Shown here piece by piece: positions 1-13,500 of a stretch of 64,000 nucleotides of DNA. Within the stretch, counting starts at the first letter, position 1. Each line of letters begins with the position of its first letter. The notes under the pieces were generated by a model, which was not told where the DNA came from, ran no database searches, and was given only the letters and a program-made list of their open reading frames with translations. A program made the translations under genes and the position numbers. The stretch covers positions 4,243,717 through 4,307,716 of the forward strand of contig VZDJ01000047.1 of the NCBI GenBank assembly GCA_008694505.1, in the 5' to 3' direction. Origin of the DNA: Cyanoderma ruficeps. Lineage: Eukaryota > Chordata > Aves > Passeriformes > Timaliidae.

Positions 1-24
1 TTCAATCCTTCTCTCTTTCCACAG

Positions 25-160
25 ATACAACACACCCTGCTTGTACATGCTTGGCAGGAAAAAAAAAGAAAAAGCCACTTTGCACTTTCATTTTTTTGTA
101 TAATATACAAAAAATTGTATTTCTGCAAATAAAGAAGTTTTGAAACTTGTTCTTCTCATG
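25..160 (+). other. Possible 3'-terminal exon / 3' UTR end of an upstream gene
   Basis: A pyrimidine-rich tract ending in ACAG (positions 7-24) resembles a splice acceptor. About 100 bases later comes a canonical AATAAA (128-133), followed by a T/GT-rich stretch from about 148. Between them is a near-perfect inverted repeat (92-114; arms TTTTTTGTATA and TATACAAAAAA) that could fold as a hairpin just before the poly(A) signal. The three forward frames stop within about 80 to 150 bases and encode low-complexity lysine-rich residues, so this would be mostly 3' UTR. I do not recognise the gene. Acceptor-like tracts and AATAAA are common by chance in AT-rich DNA, so this is an inference from position and order only. 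Confidence 0.22.
128..133 (+). promoter_or_regulatory. Candidate poly(A) signal AATAAA
   Basis: A perfect AATAAA hexamer lies just after a small inverted repeat and before a GT-rich stretch (about 160-175). That is the arrangement expected of a vertebrate polyadenylation site. It depends on the terminal-exon reading of the left edge and has no independent support. Confidence 0.22.
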
Positions 161-3100
161 TGTTTCTGACTGAAAAGTGTGACTTGAAAATTGAGTTTTC
201 CAGTTTATGTTTCACTAGATCCAAAGTAACTCGGTATCGCTTCATGCATTTTGTCTGCTGAGGAATTGAATTGACTCGAGCAGGACCACATTAAAAAATA
301 ACACGAGAAGATTACAGGAAAAGAGGAAAAAATGGTGTGATAATTACCACAGCTACAGACTGACCCTGATATTAATCTTTGATGTTGCTCACAAGACTGG
401 GTTGCAATCTCATTAGGAAAAACACAACCTCATTTTTGTTTGTGACAACTGTCTTGCAGTTGTTTCTAGCAAAAGCATGACAAAGGAACACGGATTTTGT
501 ACATCTGTCCCGTGGTTTATCTGATTAACTCTGGCGAGGCACCAAACACAGAGAGACTGCAAACAGTTATAAAAATAAATATTTGATCTTGTATTAAAAT
601 GAAGGCTCTAAAATTTGAACCTCAAGGGCTAGCTGCATATTTCATCTCCGTACAGGCTGGAAACAAATCATAGTGTCATCTGGAAAAAGTCCATGCCTTG
701 TAAGTTTGCATAAAACTCTGGTTTCATTTTTATTACTTCTGGTGCTGCCTCGTAGATAAATATATTTTGTTGTAATAGCAATAAAGTCTTTGGCAAAAAT
801 CTATCCCCACAACCATAGCTCAACTCATTGCCCTGCTCAGGGCAGAATTCAGGTTCTGTTGGAAGGCTGAACCATTCAGGAATTTCACCAAATAACAGAT
901 TCCATTAACAAGGAAAACAATACACGAGAGTCAACAGAGAAATTTCTTGTTCCAAACCACCTATTTTTAAAAGTTCCTTGGCCAGTCCCTAAGGCAAATT
1001 CAGTGTGCAGTTTAATCTCCACTGCTGGTTTTTATATAGATTGCAATATACATCTTGCAAGCACCACAGGTCACTGGAGTGGTCACAATCTCTATTTTAA
1101 ACAATCATATTAAACCCTACTGCTTAGATTATTAATCAGTTTGGCTAACTTGTACTATCTCCAGCTATAAAAGATTCACAGATCCATAATTCTGTCTAAT
1201 TATGCTGAAAATTAGGTGTGGAAATATCACAACTGAATCACTTGCAAACAAATGTCTCTTTTCAAATGACAGCAACTTATTTTAGGGGGAGTATATTGAA
1301 AGTTAACTGTTTTTATTGAACTGAAGATCCTAGGGATATCACTTAGTGATATGCTTGGGGTGAAAAGAGATTTTATACGTCAATCAATTAAAAAAATCTA
1401 TATATTTGAGGGATTCATCTTTTAAAATTTAAATAAACATATTTTTCAGAGTTCCTAATTCTAGATCTGTGTGGGAAACAATGGTGTTGTGTTACTGGGA
1501 ACCATTTTTTAGTGGTTTGAAACAAATTGACATGAGATGGAGAGAACAGCAGTATTGTAGAAATAAATGTAATAAGAATGAAAAATGCATGAATATGTGT
1601 ATTTTAGCACCATCATTCCCCATATATGGAGGAAATTCAGACATATTTACATGGTAAGGTGGGATATCTGAATAAAGACTAGAAGTGGAAACATCTTTAA
1701 AACTACACTTGTCCAAAACAACGGAGATCATCTACAACAGGCAGGTTTAATTTTTCTCCCTTGGTCCCTACAAAATGCTGTGTTCTTGCCACCACTTAAA
1801 ATTAAATGTGTGATGTGTCGATCCAAAACATTGGACAACGTTTCTAAAAGAGAACAAAAGATTCCACATCTTGTGCTCTGCACAAAAGACAAACCTGCAC
1901 AGCCCAGAGGAGCAGGGTTAAAGCAGCACAAGGACATTCCTGGAGCAATAAGTAACAATACGATGTGTAACGGTAGAGCCAGCATGGAAACAAAATGTTT
2001 ACATTGGACAGAAAAAAGCCTTTTCGTATTCCTTAGAACTTTTCTTAACCATTTCTATCTTGGCATGAAGTAGCAGATGATAATTTGAAACTCCTCCATA
2101 TTATTTGCCATAATAAAAACTAGTTATTCTAATTTAGTTTCTAATTGTCAACTTGCCCCTCAAGCCTCCAGGATAACACATTACTCTAAACTTCATAATA
2201 GTTCTTAGCACAGAGTTTCATATTACTTTTTTCCTTCAATTAAATTCAACAGCATTTTAATTAACTTCTCAGTACATAATTTTTTTTAAATGCTACTTAC
2301 TTTCTTAGCTGGTCATTCATACATTAATAATTAAAAACTGTCAGGTGTGATATACTTTTGTTAAGTTCTATTATTTTAGTCTTTCCTTCAATAACTAAAA
2401 ATCAAAACATGTTAATCATAAAGCATTTTTCTGTCCTAGAACCGTCGTGATAAAACCTTCAAGCACTTGCAATTTAGCGGGCAGGGTGGAAAAAGAAATT
2501 AGCATAAAGTACTCAATGTTGTATTCTATTCAGACATTTTGGAATGTCCCCATGAATGCCGTAGCAGAGAAGGTGAGATGTTCTGTGCTGGAGGAGTGGG
2601 GCTGGAAAAGGAAATCCCGACAAACCCTGAACTCCAACAGAGCTGGCAGTGATGAGAGACATCAAAAATCACCCCCAGCTACACCCGAGAGGGAATGGGG
2701 CAGCTGCTGTTGGCACATCCCCACCCCCTGATGATGGAAACCAATACACCAGGTGAGATGAGAAAACCTCAGGTTTCAATCTCTATAACCTGTGAACCCA
2801 AAAACGTGATTAAATCTTTTCATTTGTGGCTATTTTCTCCATCAATCACATCACCTTTTCTTGAAATTGTTGTGGGATTTTGAGCAGGTTGCTGAGAAAT
2901 CCAGGTCTGTTTCAGGTAAAATTGTGTTGCTTCATGAACTCCAGGACATATAACTCAGTCTTACACCTTGGGATTTTTATTTACAGAACCAAATTTTCTT
3001 ACTTTCCCTAAACTGAATTTTAACTTATCATTCTTCAAACTATATATGAGCACTTGTGTTTACAAGTGCAGAACTGTAGCCTGAGGGTTTCTGGTATATT

Positions 3101-3415
3101 TACCTCGCCACAAAATAGTGCTGCCAAGTAATGTCAGCACGCTCAATACAATCTATTCACGGAGAACAGCCAATCTGAGCAGTGTTTTTTCTTCAAGCAA
3201 AACCCAGTATTCATCACCAAAAATAGAATGTGTGTTTAGTCTGGACAAAACCACCTCCATGCACACCCACACCAGCTGAGTTCCCTTTCTTTATCACCAT
3301 CGACATCTACTGCCTGCTGCAGCAAGCGAGAAAGACCTGCCTCCTTCTCCTGGCTGTTGGACACCCACTATCTTTATGAGTTATTATGAAATTCAGAGTT
3401 ATAACTCATGGAAGC
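161..3415. other. No recognisable gene or repeat
   Basis: AT-rich sequence. Reading frames are under 100 codons and have no recognisable motif. I see no LINE or LTR homology and no long simple repeat. Short AT-rich blocks such as the one around 2200-2420 could be conserved non-coding sequence, but that cannot be judged from one genome. Confidence 0.6.
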
Positions 3416-3419
3416 TCAT

Positions 3420-4263
3420 TGTGTTTTATCTTCTTTTTGCCAGAGTCAGGATTAAATGCTCGAGACGGTGTTTCTTGTTTGGACTCAGATGATTATTAAT
3501 TCTTATCTAAGTTACAGTCTCACAAACCGTGAGTTCTACAGCACTTCAGGCTAACAAAGTAAAAATGGATCCCCATCTCTCTGTCTTCACAAACTGTCCA
3601 ATTAGGACATGACACCTAAATTATTTTTACTTCTAACCCAATAACCAACCACCTGTGGCCCACAATGTGGATTTTTCTACCCAATTACAAAATCCCACCC
3701 AGACCCATGAAGGAGAAGGTGAAAAAGAAGGACTCAGCCTCTGCCCTAAAACCTTCATCTTGCTTTCTATATATATTACTATATTCTAAAACCTTAAACT
3801 CTAAGTTTTCCACCCTGTGATACCACACACTTCTGTTCAACTGCACACCCATAATCCCAGTGGTATCATTCAATTTTGGAAGCCTTCTCCACTGGACTTT
3901 TCTATCCAATTACAAAACACCACCAGACCCATGAAGAAGGTGAAAAAGAAGGAGTAGCGTCTGTCCTGAAACCTCCATCTTGCTTTCTATATATATTACT
4001 ATATTCTAAAACCTTAAAATCTAAGTTTTCCACACTGTGATATCATAAATTTTGATTCAACCCCACACCCACAATCCCAGTGCTGTCACTCAATTTTGGA
4101 AGCCTTTTCCACGGCCTCAAGTCAAATGCAGTGTTTGCCTGGGGGTCAGTGCCTGTCAGCACAGAAAATCTAGAATTCTCAGTGCCCAGGGTTCCAGAAG
4201 AGGCTGGCTGGTGCTGGATTTAAATCCCGTGTCTTTGCTGCAGGTGGGAGTGTTGCTATGGCA
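3420..4263 (-). mobile_element. LTR of endogenous retrovirus, family 2 copy 1, with internal tandem duplication
   Basis: Read on the minus strand, this region matches 34304-34926 over essentially its whole length. Shared blocks run from the GGGCACTGAGAATT block (near 4175), through the TATCACAG..GTGGAAAACTTAGA block, the CAAGATG(G/A)AGGTTT block and the CCACATTGTGGGCCACAGGT block, to CTCGAGCATTTAATC and AAGAAGATAAA at the end. The 41593-42208 copy shares the GTGGAAAA, AGCAAGATGGAGG and AATCAATAAACA-type blocks. The size and the late AATCAATAAA-like signal fit an LTR. This copy is longer than its sister because about 222 bp is duplicated in tandem (3673-3890 and 3898-4110). No clean target duplication was found, so both ends are approximate, and the first 80 bp or so is the least certain. 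There is no coding content. Confidence 0.7.
3673..4110. repeat. Imperfect tandem duplication of about 222 bp inside the LTR
   Basis: Two diverged copies lie head to tail. The first runs from ATTTTTCTACCCAATTAC (3672) to AGCCTTCTCC (3890). The second runs from TTTTCTATCCAATTAC (3898) to AGCCTTTTCC (4110). Both contain CAGACCCATGAAG, GGTGAAAAAGAAGGA, CTTGCTTTCTATATATATT and CAATTTTGGAAGCC. The offset is 225 bp at one end and 220 bp at the other, so small indels have accumulated. The sister LTR at 34304-34926 has only one copy, so the duplication is specific to this copy or its subfamily. It covers the upstream half of the LTR, probably U3. Confidence 0.88.
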
Positions 4264-4270
4264 GCACCAG

Positions 4271-7200
4271 AGTCAAGGCAGGCCACAAACCCTGCCCCAG
4301 GTCAGGGGTCTGCTGTCCACTCTACTCCTGGTTGCCATGGCTGCGCTGCTCTAAGCACCAGCTAATTTAACCAGCTGTAATCAACCTCTGTGCATTGCCA
4401 TCTTTGTTTTAAATTGCTCTGCAGCCACGGTTCTGGGCTTGCCAGTACAAATTCCAGGAAATGGTTCTGCTTGTTATCCCCCCCCATCTTCCTAAATGGC
4501 AGGGAAACATGAACGAGGTGGGATGACCACCAAAAAAAAAAGGTTTTTAAAAAGCCATTCATACAAATAAAATCCTTAAATTTAAAATATTTCTTAGTAA
4601 AAGTGCCATCTGACTATATATTTAGAAGAAACCCATGCTGTTTATTTCCCTCCATCCCCATTTCCTCTAGGTTCACACACTCACCATGACAAGGGGCGAC
4701 CTGTGTCCTCCGACCAGTGCCCAAACTCAGCTGATTTCAGTGAAGTGAGCAGCAAAGATTCATCAGAAAGATGTCAGTTCCTGTTGCTGTTTCATTTTAT
4801 TTTTTTTTTTAAATTATCATTCCAGTTTTTCATAGACTGGCATGTAGCCTGCAAATTAATATCTCAGCTTTTGCCAGAAAACAGCAAAGGGCTGGTCACC
4901 AGCGCCTTTTGCTTCCACAAGTGTTTCTTTCCTACTAGGCAGCCTGTTGTTAGACCTGGGTCAAAAGCCACCCTATATAAAGAAACCTATAGGTAAAGGC
5001 CTATTTAAACCGGAGCTAATTATGATAAATTACCTGAAAAACAAAACCCCAAATCACTGTGGATGAACTGATTGAACTGATGCTCCATATTATTGATTTC
5101 AGGCGAAGCAAAAAGCAGGTTTTATTTAAAAAAGATCAAGGCTTATCTAAGCTATCTAATAAGCAAATAGAAATTGGGAAAATTATTAAATGGTTAAAAT
5201 AAAATACATAACCCCAAGAAAATAACAACAATAAAACCTATGTATAAAAATCAGCTGAAAAAATTCAATCAACAATTTGGTTGGCTTTTCAATGGTTACA
5301 CCTCTGGCTTGATTTCCTCCCTCTGGGGCAGGTTTTGGGGTGTTGATGTCTTCAACACCTGTCTGACAGCAATAACAGCCATTGGGCAAACGAAAAGTCT
5401 TTCTGAGAGTGTCAGCCCTTATGAAAGACCATTCATCTCCCCTTGCTCCCTGTTTCCCCATCACTCACCCCTATGGCACTTGTCTCACTCCGCCCTGCTC
5501 AGCTGCAAATCCAGATTTCCATTTTATTGCATATGCCTTGCAAAAGTCTTTCCTCATGACCCCTTCGACTTATATTAACAGCAAAATAAAGACTGAAAAA
5601 TGCTGTAGTGTTTTTCTGGACTAGATCATATTATCATAGCATNTATATATATATATATATATATATTTGTGTGTATGTATTAGTATCTCCTGCCTCCTGT
5701 AACAAAACTATTTGTTTTCTTTTGTACAAGGGCAGCTGGTGACAGCACATTTGCTTTTCAGAAGTATTTCCACAATTTTTTTAATGCTTTCTACACACCA
5801 TTACCCAGGATAGCTCAAAGTTCAGTGCATCAGGAACACGAGGAGATGTTCTTTTTATTTATAGGTGTGCAACTGTATACTCTCATTCCAGATATGATCA
5901 ATCTCCCTCAAAAGGAAGTGCACTATGTTTTATTAAAAACTTCTGGGGAATATAATTCTCACAGTAAGTGAAAGTGTAAATAAATATTCTTGCAAGGTAT
6001 ATATATAAATTATTCTAAGTCAGCAGCAGCATGTCAGTCAGGGCTGATTGGATTCTTTACAACGCCACCTTATGAAAAGAAAGAATGTTAGATTTGGTCC
6101 AAATAGGGAATTTTTAATGTGTGACATTTGTGGAACTTTTGGGATCAATGAACCTTCTGTCATAAACTGGAGCAAAACCTTTACTGCAGGACTGTGACCA
6201 TTTTTTTGGAAGTTCAGGTTTGCACGTGTCATAAATCTGAATTATATTAACACCTGGAGAGCTCAGCTGAAAGCAGCCCTCATTGTAACACGTATTTATA
6301 TACAGTGAGAGAGGCACAACTCCACTGTCTTACTACCAACAGCTCCATTATCTTACAACCAAAACTCCCAAAGTGCCAAAGAGAGGACAAAAGGCAAATG
6401 GAGCTCAAGGTCATGTGTCACTCCAGGCTCAGATTCCAACCTGACACCTGCTTAACAACATTTCCTATCTGTCCTCCAGCCTCTGGCAGCTAAATCCATT
6501 TTCAGAGAAATGGCATCATGAAGAAAATTTATGCATGTGTATATTTTTCCAGGGAACTCTTAGAACTTCAAGGATGCAGGGAAAAAAAAAAAGAAAAAAA
6601 GCCTACCACATTACCCAAGAGGCAAACTCAACAATATATGGTCTCCAAAGCATTAAATAGTAAAGGAACACGGTGTTTCCAACTTCCATCCAGATATATT
6701 TAAAAGTATATACAGAATATCTATCTGAAACACACCAGTGAAGGATATGTGAATACTGCAAGGAAATTACCTCAATTCATTCTCCTTTCCTCTCAAACCC
6801 CAGTAAAGGAATCGTTTACAGAAATCTCTTACAGAAAGAAAACTGCCTATTATTGCCAGTGGAAGTTATGAGTCCACACTCTCAAAAAGATTTTTGGACA
6901 AAGTTTGTTTGCAGCTGTAACAATTTACACCCAGAGTTACTCTCTGTGGTATCTGCAGAGCTGTTCGAATTTACACGGTTTTCACTCAGAAGAATTTGGT
7001 TCTGTGTTCCACATCCCCAGCTTTAACATTTGCCCTCTGTAAAATGCAGTTTAGGTGATTACAGGTATTTCAGGGACACTCTGGTACTTTTTCCTGCATG
7101 GCAATTCTATCTGACTTGAAATAAATGTGTTCTAGCATGTTGCTGTGAAATGGATTCCTACTTTGTTGTGAGTAGACCTGTATTTATAGCTGAAAATGGG

Positions 7201-10093
7201 TGTTCCTTCCTAGGAATGGATCATTTCCAGATTAATTGGTAAATTGCTGTTCCTTGGCAATTAGCACAATTTGGTCTACTTCTACAACAGCACAAACATT
7301 CTCAAATGAAATTGAAATAATTTTATCTTTTCTCTGTCCATTTTCTTCCTGCTCAGGTGGGGAAAAAAAAAAAGAAAAAAGAAAAGAATGAACAAATTGT
7401 GTTGCACTGCTGTGGAAGAGTAATTTATAAGATTTCCATGATGTTGTAAACACCAATATTATGATTGTGTCAAAAAATATGAAATATCACATTTTTAACA
7501 GTATCAATCAGGTTACTTTTAATTGGTTTACCTTCTAAAGATTAATTGCTTCAGGTTTTTTTCCCAAGTATATGTGCTAGGCTCTTTAAAGAAAAACCCA
7601 TGTTTCCACATAATCACAGAGTGGAACCACGACTGAAACTGAGACACAGCAAGAATTTTGACAGCAGCTCAAAGTGGTGCCTTGAGAGCTGAGTCTGACC
7701 TTAACTTGCTCGCCAGCCATTTCATCAATCATGGCCATTATTCAGGTGGAGTTTACTTCCACTCCCTCCCCCTCACTCCTCTGAAATATGTTTTGATCTC
7801 TTGACAGCAAAACTGCTCCCTGAGTTGGTCCCAAAGTTTTCTGTAATATTAACAATACCGAGCAGAAAGGCAGGTTTTGTTCAGACCTGCTTACAATTCT
7901 TAAATACTACTGTTTTATAGAGTTTAACAGAAGTGAAGATTGTTTATTCAGGCAGTAGAATCTGTTTCTCATCAGCTGGTAAAAGGCAATTCTCTCCTTA
8001 AATATCTTTTTCTTCTCTTACTTAGATTTGCTATGAAGTGCCATGGAAACTAGACATCAGTATGGTGTGATATTTGCAAGCATCTACAGGTTTAACAGAA
8101 AAATGTGACAATTAAAGGGAGCCTGAAAATTGCTGCATTTCTCTGATATATGGCTTTTGTTAAATTCAAATTTCTTGATCGTTAAGCAATTAACTTATTC
8201 TGTTGTAAGTGAGAAAATGACAAATGGCTTATCTAGTTTTAGACGCCGGAAGGGAGAGGAGAGAAAAGATATTTTTAATGTTGCTTAAGAAATATAACAG
8301 CTGGGAATCAATAAGGAAATGACAAAAAGAACTCAATGAACTCTGGTGTCCCACCAGGACAGGATGAGAAACCTCCCCTGGTTTTAAAGGCAGGGACAGG
8401 AGGGGCCACATTTAACTCATGGTCAATTCTCACACGGGTAGAGATGGAATGGAAAATAGCACAAGCCTTAACCAAAACTTAAATCAGTGCTCGTGGACCT
8501 AAGTGGCCCTAAAGAATCTGATGTTCACTATTAATCAACAAAACAATTTATCTCTGTGGTTATTTTACCAAGACACACAGTTACACAGATCTCCTCTCCT
8601 AATTTCCTGTGTTAGTCTGCAATTTGTTTGCCATCTGACCTTTCAGTACTATTTAAATAATTTGAAGCACCCTTATTAATGTATTTTTCATTGTTCATAA
8701 TATAGAAAAATCATGAAAAACTCATACAAATTAAAGAGTGCCAACAAAGGTGCACTAGCTTGCTTTTATAAAAAGTCCTTTAGAGCACAATATAACTAAT
8801 GAGATATTGCTCTGAAATATGATTTAGATTCCCATGTAGACTGATTTTGCTGCAATTTCTTAGTAACTGCAAAATGCCTACTAATTAAAGCAAGCTCAGT
8901 CTCGCCCTCCAGCACCTACAGCACAGTTTTGTTCTGACAATCAACACAATTCAGTGTTTTTCTGCAATCAAAATGTAAGGGAAAACATTTGAACCAGCCT
9001 TAATATTGATTAAATGAATGAATGAAGGCTGGAATCCAGTATCCCATTTTTGGGGTGACAACTGCAAAATATCCAAGCTATATAACAAATCCAGAACTTT
9101 CAGGATAGAAGGAAGGTCAGAACTTTGTGGAACAAAAATGTATTTGCTTGAATTTTTGTTTTTGATGAGCAACATGCTTACACTGATATAGTTTTTTCAA
9201 GGTAATGTTCAATGGCTTGTTGTAACTCTAATGGACAGGAATTGAAAACTGAAATAACCAGAATTCCCCTCAAGAACATTCTTCCCTCTCTTCTCAAACT
9301 AAAGGCTGGTGAACGTTTTAAGTATTGTGCATAAAAATCAACCAGCATGTGGGCCTGTAGTGATCTGCCCCGCAACAATGCATCCCAGAAGAAAAGAAAT
9401 ATTCCATGGGAAATGAAGACATTCTTTTTCTGAACAAAGATACTACAATACTGCCTGAGAATATGTGCACTCCCTTTCATCTGGAAAACACTGAATTTGG
9501 GTCACAGTAACCAAATCCTGTGAAGGCAATTCCCTCTCTAACTGACTAGTTTATACACTAATTTTAGGAAAATGGTGTTAAAAAAGAACCAAATATATTT
9601 GTGGGCTCTCTTCACTGACTCTTTTACAGACATTTGAGATAAGTCCTGCTGCTTCTGAATTTTGCCTGTAACTCCAAATTAGTTTTCAGACAGTCCTTTT
9701 TAAAGAAGGAAATATCTATACAACCATACTCAGTGCATCTGACTGCTGCTGCTTGCCACCTTCTCCCCCTTTGCCTGGCAACACCCAGAATAACTTTAAA
9801 TTCCATAGACCAAATTTAGAGAAGGTAAAATTTTCAGATGTGTTACACCCCCAGCAAATCGCCCCTCATCGTCCCAAAAAAAACCCCTGAAACAACTCAG
9901 TATAACAATGAGCTTTGACTCAAGGAAAGGAAAATGGTGCAGCATCCTTGGGTCTATACTGAACACCAGAGAATGAAAGAGGAGAGATGTGTTATCAATA
10001 CCTGCAGTTCAGGAAAAGCCCTGATGGATTAGTACAGGAAAAGCAGGAAAAAGCCAAGGGAAAAAAGAGTGTGTTTTGTTTCTCTCGCCCACA
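4271..10093. other. No recognisable gene; scattered simple repeats
   Basis: AT-rich, apparently unique sequence. The only clear structures are the TA repeat at 5644-5666, A-rich runs near 6580-6600 and 7370-7385, and a C run near 4478-4486. Reading frames are at most about 110 codons, without domains or convincing splice context. I see no LINE or LTR homology. Confidence 0.6.
5643..5666. repeat. (TA)n microsatellite next to a single unresolved base
   Basis: An uninterrupted TA repeat of 23 bases (5644-5666) follows one N at 5643 and leads into a short TG/TATG-rich stretch. The N marks a consensus ambiguity at the repeat edge. Confidence 0.95.
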
Positions 10094-10578
10094 AATGGAA
10101 TGATGGAATCATTTAGGTTGGAAAAGACCTCTAAGATCGAGGCACTAAGGCAGCGCTGTCCAGTCCAGTCCCCCACCAAACCAGGTAATGAAGGGCCACA
10201 TCCCTTTACATCTTTTTAATTACATCTTTTAAATCCCTCTGGGGATGGTGACTCCACCACTGCCCTGGGCAGCTGCTCCAGTGCTGGACCATCCTCTAGT
10301 GAAGAAGTTTTCCTGAAATTAAATCTAAACCTCCCCTGGTGCTACTCGAAGCCACCTCCTCTTGTCCTACAGCTTTTCCTAGGGAGAAAAGGCTGACCCT
10401 CACCTGGGTACAGCTTCATTTCATGCAGCTGCGGAGAGCAAGAAGATCCCCCCTGAGCCTCCTTTTCTCCAGGCTGGAGAATCTGGGTTCCCTCAGTTGC
10501 TCCCCATTAACCCTGTCCTCCAGACATTCTCTGGACACACTCCATGACTTGTAAGGGACCCAAAAATTGCCAGGATTT
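10094..10578 (-). mobile_element. CR1 LINE, 5'-truncated 3' end
   Basis: The plus strand carries the reverse complement of a classic avian CR1 3' region. It begins with a tail-like GGAATGATGGAATC and TTTAGGTTGGAAAAGACC, followed by GGGATGGTGACTCCACCACT, CCCTGGGCAGCTGCTCCA, AAATCTAAACCTCCCCTGG, CCTCCTTTTCTCCAGGCT and TCTCTGGACACACTCCA. The element is therefore on the minus strand with its 3' end at about 10094. It covers the end of ORF2 and the 3' UTR, and is truncated upstream as most CR1 copies are. Internal deletions are visible near 10545-10578. It makes no protein; the small open frames across it are chance. CR1 does not leave clear target duplications, so the ends are estimated from homology. 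Confidence 0.93.
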
Positions 10579-13500
10579 TGCTTACTTGTTCATCTGTAGC
10601 ATTCAGTTTCTTTCCGGTTTCTATTCCTAGGTACCTCTCCGTATTTCCAAAAGATTTATAAAACTGTTCTGCAATTTTAGGAGACACATTGTTTGTCAAA
10701 GACTGAGAGGAAACCTTTGTGGTAAATACTAATTTAGCTCAGAACTGGCAAGTTTTTATGTAGAAATTTTCATATAAAGATTTGCTTTATATAAAAATTC
10801 TCTTTAAATGCACAGTGTGGTGTGCTATGGAAACACAAAGCAGCTAGAGTCATCCTTTATTATTCCCTACCCTGATATAAAATAATGTTTACATTGCAGC
10901 TCCTCAAAAGAGGCAAAAGTTTCCTGATCTTGCAACTTATAACACAGGTCAGCGTTTCCTGGAGCCTTGACCAAAAAAGCAAATCTAACTCCAGACATCT
11001 TTATTTAGGTCATCTATCCAGGCTCTGTAGAAACCTACCCCGTGCTGTGAAAGATGCACCGAACCTTTGACATTTCCACGGATATACATCAGTGCCTTGG
11101 AGATTTATGTGAACATTTCCATTCCACCAGAGTAAACACATCACTCTTATTGATTTTAACTTATTGAAACGAAGATGGAAAACACGAACATCATAATGTC
11201 TTGTTTAATGGTTGGCTGGGAGATCTCATGGACCACACTTACAGTCCCAGCAAAGAACTCAACCCTCTATAATGCAGGAAAATTTTAGGACATAGAAGGA
11301 AACTTAATAACACTTCCAAAGCCTTGTCCCAGGAAATTTCTGGAAGTGCAGATTGCAGAAAAGAAAGAAAACTAAAACACAAAAGAAAGTACCCAAGAGA
11401 ATGGTGGTTTCTTTTGATCAATCCCTTGCATTCTCATGTTCAAAAAATTTAAAAAATTGTGAATCATAGGAATCATGAATCACTGAAATATCAAAGCTCA
11501 CAAAGGCAAAACCAGCACATTTCACATAAAAAATATTCTTAATATTTACATTCTTGAAATTTAAGACAAGTTGCACTATTTTTTTAAAGTAGCTAGTTTT
11601 AGTAGATTTTTTTTGTTTCATTTATTGGAGTTTTTTTAAGGCATGGATTGGCCTGACAGAAGGATAACCAATACTTTGCAAAGTTCAGCGCTTGAAAGTA
11701 ATACTCAGTGAGGAAAAAAAAAGCCAATGTAATTTAGAACTTTCCCATCTAGTTCTCCTCCCAGTGGAATGCATGCAAAAGAGCAGCAACAAACAAATCA
11801 CCCTAATAAAGTTTGGGTGAGAAGGATGGTGGAGAGTTTTAGGAAGCTTGGACCTCAGTTAAGGCAAAATCTCCTCCACGGGTGTCCTGTGAGGCCTGAG
11901 GCACAAGGTCGTGATGAGCTGCTCCAGCATTTCAGTCCAAAAGAACTACACACACTTTAATTCTACTGAATTTCTTGAATCTTCTAGGATGCCTAAAATA
12001 AAACACAGTTTTCCCTCAGTCCTCGTTTGGTGAGAGGAGAGATACAACTACCTATGAAAAGCAATTCAATTTTTCTTATTTGATCACTTTCTAGAGTGTC
12101 TTTTCTCTTTTGTTTCAGTACTTTTTTGCCTGGCATTATAAGCACTTTCCATAAACACACCTTGGTCTGAAAGACATGACTGAGAGCCTCTTGTAACTTA
12201 CTTCTTAATAAATTTTAGATGATCGTTAGGAGATCTCTCCCCTTTTAAAACACGTTGTCAAAGCTGAAATTAAACATCCAGAAAGCTCAGAGCTGCTGCA
12301 GCTGTGCCAGGAGCAGTAACTGAATTTCTTTAGAGGGAAAAGCAAAGACCTTTCTGTCAAGCCACACAGCCCCATTTCATTGCATTACCTATTTACTTTG
12401 ACTTAAGTATTGCTTCAAAAAATCTTTAGCTGTGCGCTCAGCAACATAATTACCAGCCTTCACACTGAGGAGAGTGAGAACTGCTAAACACATGATTCAT
12501 GAGCCCAAGTGACATCACACCCTTGTGGGGGCTCTTTTACAAGACACAGTTTTCAGCAGCAGTCAGAAAAGATCAGACCTGTGCATGGTGATGGGCAAGG
12601 ACATGATCCAGCTCCCACTGAAATCTCTGTGACTGTTCCCATTTGCTTCAGCAACTTTGGAAACACGGAATATTCTGCTGGAGCAATGCTAACTCTGAAA
12701 ACACTCTGCTGGCGCTGACGGCTGCAGAGCCTGCCAAAGATATCTCCTGATAAGGGTGGAAAATGCTGTGAACTGACTCAAAGTCTTGCAAACTGACTCT
12801 TTATCTGGGTTATGAGGCAAAAGAGAAGAAAAGTTTAAATACTTTTCATCTCCTGCATCTTAGTCACCGTCCTTCACATGCCAGCAGAGTATGAAATAAG
12901 TGTTTTCTCTATAGAGGGAATCTGGCTTGGAAAGGAGGTGGTGATAGGATTGCCACTGTTTTTATAGAATTTTCCTCGCAGGGGCCAAAAACCAGCAAGT
13001 ATATTGCACACAGCTTCTTTACCAGTGCACCAGAATATTTCATAAACTAATCTACTCCTGCTCCTGCCAGCACTTTAAAGGAATCACAGTCTGCAGTGGA
13101 GATGCAGCGACTCCAATGGTCAGGTCCAACTCCAGCTCCACAGGGTCCTAAATGAGATGGATATTCAAATTCAGCAGTCCTCTGCCTGCTGGAGAATCTG
13201 ATATGCAAAAACGTCATTTCAGGAATTGGCAGGTTCTCCCTGGCTTGCAGTTTTGCATGTTTTGCTCTCTCATATTTCACAGAAGAGGAAATTCCTAAAC
13301 TTGGCAGCCAGGAGCACACGAATAGGAGGACAATAATTCTATAATTACTTCAGAAACAGAGCAGGGAGGATTCCTGCTCTGCTGTGTCTTCACCCTCTAG
13401 TCAGAAAGCTTAGTATATAGAAATAATATCCTTTGTTTATAAGCTGAAACCCACTACAAATAACTGAATTAGAGAGGTAACTGCAGGTCCTAGAGAAACT

